Of a stretch of DNA of 64,000 bases, positions 59,891 to 64,000 are shown one piece after another (positions within the stretch are counted from its first letter, which is position 1; each line of letters opens with the position of its first letter). Origin of the DNA: Natronospira elongata (GTDB lineage Bacteria; Pseudomonadota; Gammaproteobacteria; Natronospirales; Natronospiraceae); contig NZ_JAYGII010000014.1 of NCBI RefSeq assembly GCF_034931365.1, positions 1 to 64,000 on the forward strand, in the 5' to 3' direction. Position numbers and translations under genes: made by a program. The notes under the pieces were generated by a model. It made no database searches and was not told the DNA's origin. It worked only from the letters and a program-made list of their open reading frames with translations.

Positions 59891-60960
59891 GTACCGAATT
59901 GCAGAACGACCGCTTGCTCAAGGCCCTGTTGCGGGAACCGGTGGACCGCACGCCGGTATGGATGATGCGCCAGGCCGGTCGCTACCTGCCCGAATACCGG
60001 GCCACCCGGGAACGGGCCGGCAGCTTCGTCAAACTGATGCGCAACCCGGAGATGGCCTGCGAAGTAACCCTGCAACCCCTGGAGCGCTTCCCCCTGGACG
60101 CAGCCATTCTCTTCTCGGACATCCTCACCATCCCCGATGCCATGGGCCTGGGACTGTACTTCGTTCAGGGCGAAGGGCCGAAATTTGAACGCACGGTGCG
60201 CTCGGCAGCGGAGGTGGACGCCCTGCCCCAACCGGATGTGGGCACGGAGCTCAGCTATGTCACCGATGCGGTCAGCACCATTCGCAAGGCCCTGGATGGC
60301 CGCGTGCCCCTGATCGGCTTCAGCGGCAGCCCCTGGACGCTGGCCACCTACATGGTCGAAGGGAGCTCCAGCAAGGACTTTGGCACCATCAAAGGCATGG
60401 CCTGGGATGCCCCGGAGGTCCTGGACCGGCTATTGGACAAGCTGGCTGTCTGCATCACCGATTACCTCAATGCCCAGATCCGCGCCGGTGCTCAGGCGGT
60501 ACAGATCTTCGACACCTGGGGCGGCGTGCTCAGCCCCGCGCATTATCGGCGCTTTTCACTGGGGCCGATGGCCCGCATCGTGGAAGGGCTGATCCGCGAA
60601 CATGAAGGACGGCGGGTGCCGGTGATTCTGTTTACCAAGGGCGGTGGCCAATGGCTGGAAGCCATGGCCGAGACAGGCTGCGATGCCCTGGGCCTGGACT
60701 GGACGGTGAACATCGGCGAAGCGCGCAAGCGTGTGGGCGACAAGGTGGCCTTGCAGGGCAATCTGGACCCGTCGGCCCTGAATGCCTCGCCAGCCCGCAT
60801 TCGGGAAGCAGTCGCCGAGATCCTTGCGGATTTTGGACATGGGGAAGGCCATGTCTTCAATCTGGGCCACGGCATCACCCCCAAGATCCCGCCGGAGCAC
60901 GCCGGAGCGATGATCGACGCCGTGGTTCGGCTGAGTCCGCAGTATCATCATGGTGGCTAG
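59887..60960 (+). CDS. hemE: Uroporphyrinogen decarboxylase
   Basis: A 357-residue enzyme that decarboxylates uroporphyrinogen III to coproporphyrinogen III in heme synthesis. Signatures are TPVWMMRQAGRYLPEYR near the N-terminus and GFSGSPWTLATYMVEG in the middle. It is translationally coupled to pyrF and is the last gene before a repeat-rich gap. Confidence 0.98.
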   Translation: MSTELQNDRLLKALLREPVDRTPVWMMRQAGRYLPEYRATRERAGSFVKLMRNPEMACEVTLQPLERFPLDAAILFSDILTIPDAMGLGLYFVQGEGPKFERTVRSAAEVDALPQPDVGTELSYVTDAVSTIRKALDGRVPLIGFSGSPWTLATYMVEGSSSKDFGTIKGMAWDAPEVLDRLLDKLAVCITDYLNAQIRAGAQAVQIFDTWGGVLSPAHYRRFSLGPMARIVEGLIREHEGRRVPVILFTKGGGQWLEAMAETGCDALGLDWTVNIGEARKRVGDKVALQGNLDPSALNASPARIREAVAEILADFGHGEGHVFNLGHGITPKIPPEHAGAMIDAVVRLSPQYHHGG

Positions 60961-60989
60961 GTCACCGGCTGGGGCTGGAAGGGCAAATT

Positions 60990-61314
60990 CAAAGGCGGCC
61001 TCGCGCCAAGGCGCAAAGACGCGAAGAAAAACCAAAAATAAAAAAGGGATTTCGCGCTGAGGCGCAGAGCACCAAGAGATCAATAGGAGCGGCGCAACGA
61101 TCTGCCTGGATAGTTTTGGCTGGGGGCAGTCTGCCGTAGGAGCGGCTTCAGCCGCGATTATGGCTTCGACATGCCCCCTATCGCGGCTGAAGCCGCTCCT
61201 ACCGCAAATATCCCCTACCAAAAATCATTGCATTGCCTTTGCGTCTTGGCGTCTTTGCGCGACGCAATCCTTTGATCTTTCTATGCGCCTCACCGCCTCT
61301 GCGCGAAACCGCCT
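60990..61314. repeat. Nested inverted repeats between hemE and fadD
   Basis: The gap between convergent hemE and fadD contains outer arms of the AAAGGCGG/TCGCGC and GCGCAAAGACGCGAAG type (about 60990-61030 and 61230-61314, inverted). They surround a REPIN-like pair at 61136-61202. No credible gene is present. Confidence 0.78.
61136..61202. repeat. REPIN-like perfect inverted pair (GTAGGAGCGGCTTCAGCC core)
   Basis: Arms 61136-61158 and 61180-61202 are exact 23-base reverse complements separated by 21 bases. This GTAGGAGCGG palindrome class is common in xanthomonads and pseudomonads. It differs in sequence from the REPIN-like units at 12291 and 45431 but has the same build. Confidence 0.9.
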
Positions 61315-63000
61315 TTAGTCTTCCTTGGCGTCGGGGTCGTCTTCCCGGAGTTTGCGGCGGAGGATCTTGCCCACGTTGGTCTTGGGCAGCTCCTCACCAA
61401 AGGCCACTTTCTTGGGCACCTTGTAGCCGGTCAGATTACGGCGGCAGTGCTCGATGATGTCTTCTTCGGTAAGATTCTCGTCCTTGCGCACCACCCAAAG
61501 CTTCACCACCTCACCGGATTTTTCATCCGGAATGCCAATGGCAGCGACCTCGAGCACACCCTCCATCTCGGCGACCACATCTTCAATCTCATTGGGATAC
61601 ACATTGAAACCGGAGACGTTGATCATGTCCTTCTTGCGATCGACGATATAGAAATAGCCGCGTTCATCCATCTTCGCGACATCACCCGTCTTGAAGAAGC
61701 CGTCTTCGGTGAAGGAGGCCTCGGTCTCGTCAGGCCGATTCAGATATTCCTTCATCACCTGCGGCCCGCGAACCGCCAACTCACCCGCCTCACCCGGCGG
61801 CAAGGCCTTGCCCTCTTCATCAAGAATCACAACCTCGGTATTGGGGATGGGAAGTCCGATGCTGCCGTTGAACTGCTTCAAATTGAGGGGGTTGATGGTC
61901 ACAGCCGGTGATGTTTCGGTCAAACCATAAGCCTCAAGCAGGGGGGCGCCCGTTCGCTTCTGCCAGCGTTCAGCGACCGCACGCTGAACAGCCATGCCGC
62001 CACCCAGGGCCAACTTCAGTTTACTGAAGTCGATGGACTCAAATTCCGGATGATTCATCAGGGCATTGAAAAGGGTGTTTACGCCCGTAATGGCGGTGAA
62101 GCCGGATTTGCGAATGGACTTGATGAAGGCGGGAACATCCCGCGGATTGGTAATAAGGAGATTCTTTCCACCCACCCGCATGAATACCATGCAGTTCGCG
62201 GTCAGGGAGAAGATGTGATAAAGCGGCAGAGCGGTCACGATGATCTCCCGCCCCTCCTCAATCTCGTTGCTGAGCCAGGCGGCCGCCTGCTGCATGTTGG
62301 CGACCATGTTGCCATGGGTCAGCACCGCCCCCTTGGCCAGTCCCGTGGTGCCCCCGGTGTATTGGAGAAAGGCCACATCATCCCGAGTCAGGCTGACTTC
62401 TTCCAGTGTCTGCCATTTACCTTCCGATAAAGCACGTTCAAAGGTCTGGGCAGAGGGGATATCCCAGTCCGGGACCATCTTCTTGACATGCTTGACCACA
62501 AGATTGACCAGCATGGACTTGGGGAAACCCAGCATGTCACCAAGGCGGGTGGTCAGGACCGAACGAACATCCGTTTCATCCACAACTTCCTGCAGCGTAC
62601 TGCAGAAGTTCTCGACGATGACGATGGCCTTGGCCCCGGAATCGCTTAACTGGTGCTTGAGTTCACGCGCGGTGTAAAGGGGGTTGACGTTCACAACGGT
62701 GAGGCCGGCCCGGAGGATACCGAACATGGCAACCGGATACTGCAGGCAGTTGGGCATCATGACCGCCACCGGGTCACCCTTCTGCAAGCCCAGGACCTTC
62801 TGCAGATAGGCGGCGAAATATCGACTGCGCTGATCCAGCTCCGCGTAGGTGACTACCGCACCCATGTTCTCGAAGGCCGGCAGGTCACGATACTTGCGAA
62901 CGCTTTCCTCAAAGATGTCCTTGATTGACTGATAGGCTTCCACGTCCGCCTCGGCGGGCACGCCTTCGGGGTATTCTTTCAGCCAGACCTTGTCGACCAT
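61315..63000 (-). CDS. fadD: Long-chain fatty acyl-CoA ligase
   Basis: A 561-residue adenylate-forming enzyme that activates fatty acids. Motifs: YTGGTTGLAKGAVLTHGN (ATP loop, near 215), EAYGLTETSPAVTINP, ERGYFYIVDRKKDMINVSGFNVYP and the C-terminal catalytic Lys in KTNVGKILRRKLRE. Length matches FadD. It is downstream of the MerR-type gene on the same strand, 133 bases apart. Confidence 0.95.
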   Translation of the reverse strand: MVDKVWLKEYPEGVPAEADVEAYQSIKDIFEESVRKYRDLPAFENMGAVVTYAELDQRSRYFAAYLQKVLGLQKGDPVAVMMPNCLQYPVAMFGILRAGLTVVNVNPLYTARELKHQLSDSGAKAIVIVENFCSTLQEVVDETDVRSVLTTRLGDMLGFPKSMLVNLVVKHVKKMVPDWDIPSAQTFERALSEGKWQTLEEVSLTRDDVAFLQYTGGTTGLAKGAVLTHGNMVANMQQAAAWLSNEIEEGREIIVTALPLYHIFSLTANCMVFMRVGGKNLLITNPRDVPAFIKSIRKSGFTAITGVNTLFNALMNHPEFESIDFSKLKLALGGGMAVQRAVAERWQKRTGAPLLEAYGLTETSPAVTINPLNLKQFNGSIGLPIPNTEVVILDEEGKALPPGEAGELAVRGPQVMKEYLNRPDETEASFTEDGFFKTGDVAKMDERGYFYIVDRKKDMINVSGFNVYPNEIEDVVAEMEGVLEVAAIGIPDEKSGEVVKLWVVRKDENLTEEDIIEHCRRNLTGYKVPKKVAFGEELPKTNVGKILRRKLREDDPDAKED

Positions 63001-63133
63001 GGTGCTCTCCTCGGGGTTTCGGGCAGCGGTGCCCGGTCGCCTTCAGGCTCAACCGATGCGGAAAATTATCCGATAGGTATAGCATTCGCCCGCCTGCGGG
63101 AGCAAGGCGAGCGGCGGGAAGTGACTTGCAATC

Positions 63134-64000
63134 TCAGGCGACGCCAGCCCGGCCCCGTGCATCGAGGTGCTCGCGCATCAAGCGCAGACCGGTTTCAATC
63201 TCGTCACCGAGGAAGATGGCACCGGCGTCGGTGATCTTTTCGATGGCCTCATCGCTGAAGCGACCACCAACAAACACAGGAACCTTCACGGCTTCCACCA
63301 GGCTCACCAGAGACTGACTCAGGGTTTCCTCCGCCGGCTCGGTGGAGGATGACAGGACGACGGCGTCACCGCGCGACCGTGATACCGCGAGCGGAATTTC
63401 CTCCAGTGGCAGATTGGCCCCCAGCAAAACGGTGTCATAAGCGCGGGTACTGGCCGCCAGGGCGAACAAGAGCAGGCCAATCTCATGATACTGCTCCGGC
63501 AGGCAGGCCATCACCAGGCGACTGCCACCGATGTGTCGGGGACGATGATGAAAACGGGCGCCAAGCTTGTTTCGCAGGTAACAGCCGAAGAAATGCTCTT
63601 CCGCCACACTGCCTTCACCGCTTTCCCATCGGCGCCCGATCTCCTCCAACATGGGGACAACGAGAAGGCGGGTAACCACATTGACCGGATACAGGGCAAG
63701 GGCCTCATTGTAGACGTCTTCCAGGCTGGCCTCGTCGAAGGTCGCGATGGCCTTGATCATGTTGGCCCGATACTGCTGCCACTTGTCGTCGTGGGCTTCC
63801 GAGACATCTTGGCTCTGCTCCGTCTCCAGGGCACTGCGGACCTGGCCGATGGACATGCCCCGGTCCAGAAGGTCCAGGACGCGGCTGATCAGATCGATAT
63901 CCTGGCGGCTGTAGAGACGATGGCCCTTGGGTGTCCGCTGTGGCTTTATCAGGCCATAGCGACGTTCCCAGGCTCGGAGGGTCACCGGGTTGACTCCCGT
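63134..64000 (-). CDS. MerR-family regulator with B12-binding domain (CarH/LitR-like), N-terminus outside window
   Basis: The frame is open to base 64000, so the first residues are missing. It begins TGVNPVTLRAWERRYGL, the MerR helix-turn-helix, with PKGHRLYSRQDIDLI for the wing. A four-helix segment with RRWESGEGSVAEEHFFGCYL and a Rossmann-like domain with PEQYHEIGLLLFALA follow. The His there is placed like the cobalt ligand of B12-dependent CarH repressors, and the Trp and E-x-H pattern in the helical domain fits that class. CarH-type proteins are light-responsive repressors; light sensing here is inference. Complete downstream end at 63134. Confidence 0.88.
   Translation of the reverse strand, partial: TGVNPVTLRAWERRYGLIKPQRTPKGHRLYSRQDIDLISRVLDLLDRGMSIGQVRSALETEQSQDVSEAHDDKWQQYRANMIKAIATFDEASLEDVYNEALALYPVNVVTRLLVVPMLEEIGRRWESGEGSVAEEHFFGCYLRNKLGARFHHRPRHIGGSRLVMACLPEQYHEIGLLLFALAASTRAYDTVLLGANLPLEEIPLAVSRSRGDAVVLSSSTEPAEETLSQSLVSLVEAVKVPVFVGGRFSDEAIEKITDAGAIFLGDEIETGLRLMREHLDARGRAGVA

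Noticed and set aside
1..64000. CRISPR arrays
   Set aside because: The only tandem repeats have a 7-base unit without spacers; no 25-40 base direct repeats with regular spacers were seen.
1..64000. Complete insertion sequences or prophage
   Set aside because: No transposase, integrase or phage structural gene was recognised; only palindromic and short tandem repeats are present.

Overview
The window is chromosomal DNA of a high-GC gammaproteobacterium. Gene orders typical of that class are present: ponA-pilMNOPQ-aroK-aroB-dgt, gmk-rpoZ-spoT-recG, and an aa3 cytochrome oxidase block with ctaG, surf1, ctaA and ctaB. The fused aspartate kinase/diaminopimelate decarboxylase is a trait I associate with xanthomonads and relatives. 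Together with proteins rich in Asp and Glu this suggests a Xanthomonadales/Chromatiales-like, perhaps mildly halophilic organism. That placement is inference. No rRNA, tRNA, CRISPR array, prophage or complete insertion sequence was recognised.

Layout. 1-875: a secreted subtilisin-like protease cut by the window edge. 1166-9604: an aa3-type cytochrome c oxidase module (ctaC, ctaD, a 42-residue small protein missed by ordinary ORF cut-offs, ctaG, ctaE, surf1, an SCO-like protein, ctaA, ctaB), plus DUF2909 and DUF2244 membrane proteins. 9740-16454: biotin genes bioB-bioF-bioH-bioC-bioD, split between bioF and bioH by a repeat-bounded segment holding one AT-richer secreted protein gene of unknown function. 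16555-20040: comF and the lysAC fusion. 20368-26155: a minus-strand cluster of four lipoproteins and a periplasmic transglutaminase-like protein, the best candidate here for an undescribed envelope system. 26386-34807: an MFS permease, ubiCA, a beta-propeller diguanylate cyclase, recG and ridA. 34949-42819: spoT, rpoZ, gmk, yicC, a PP2C phosphatase, rph, rdgB, hemW and a CPXCG protein. 43245-46268: rpmE, gltA and a conserved protein with a possible nucleotidyltransferase fold. 46490-60960: ponA, pilMNOPQ, an Ig-like lipoprotein, aroK, aroB, dgt, pyrF and hemE. 61315-64000: fadD and a truncated MerR/B12-binding regulator.

Repeats are the second main theme. Three heptanucleotide tandem arrays (units GGGGTTA, GCTCGTA, CTGAGTT) each overlap a stop codon. 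Two roughly 400-bp composite repeats share a hairpin whose stems covary, and each encloses a REPIN-like inverted repeat that lies in opposite orientation in the two copies. Separate palindromic elements lie downstream of comF, upstream of lysAC and downstream of hemE. Several genes (bioH, bioB, comF, recG, spoT, yicC, gltA, pilQ, rdgB, dgt) have longer open frames upstream of the likely start. The starts given here were chosen from ribosome-binding sites and family length.

Functionally the window couples respiration (oxidase, heme A, ubiquinone, heme precursors), cofactor and amino-acid biosynthesis (biotin, lysine, shikimate), stringent response and nucleotide hygiene (SpoT, RdgB, Dgt, Gmk), and envelope biology (type IV pili, PBP1A, lipoprotein cluster).
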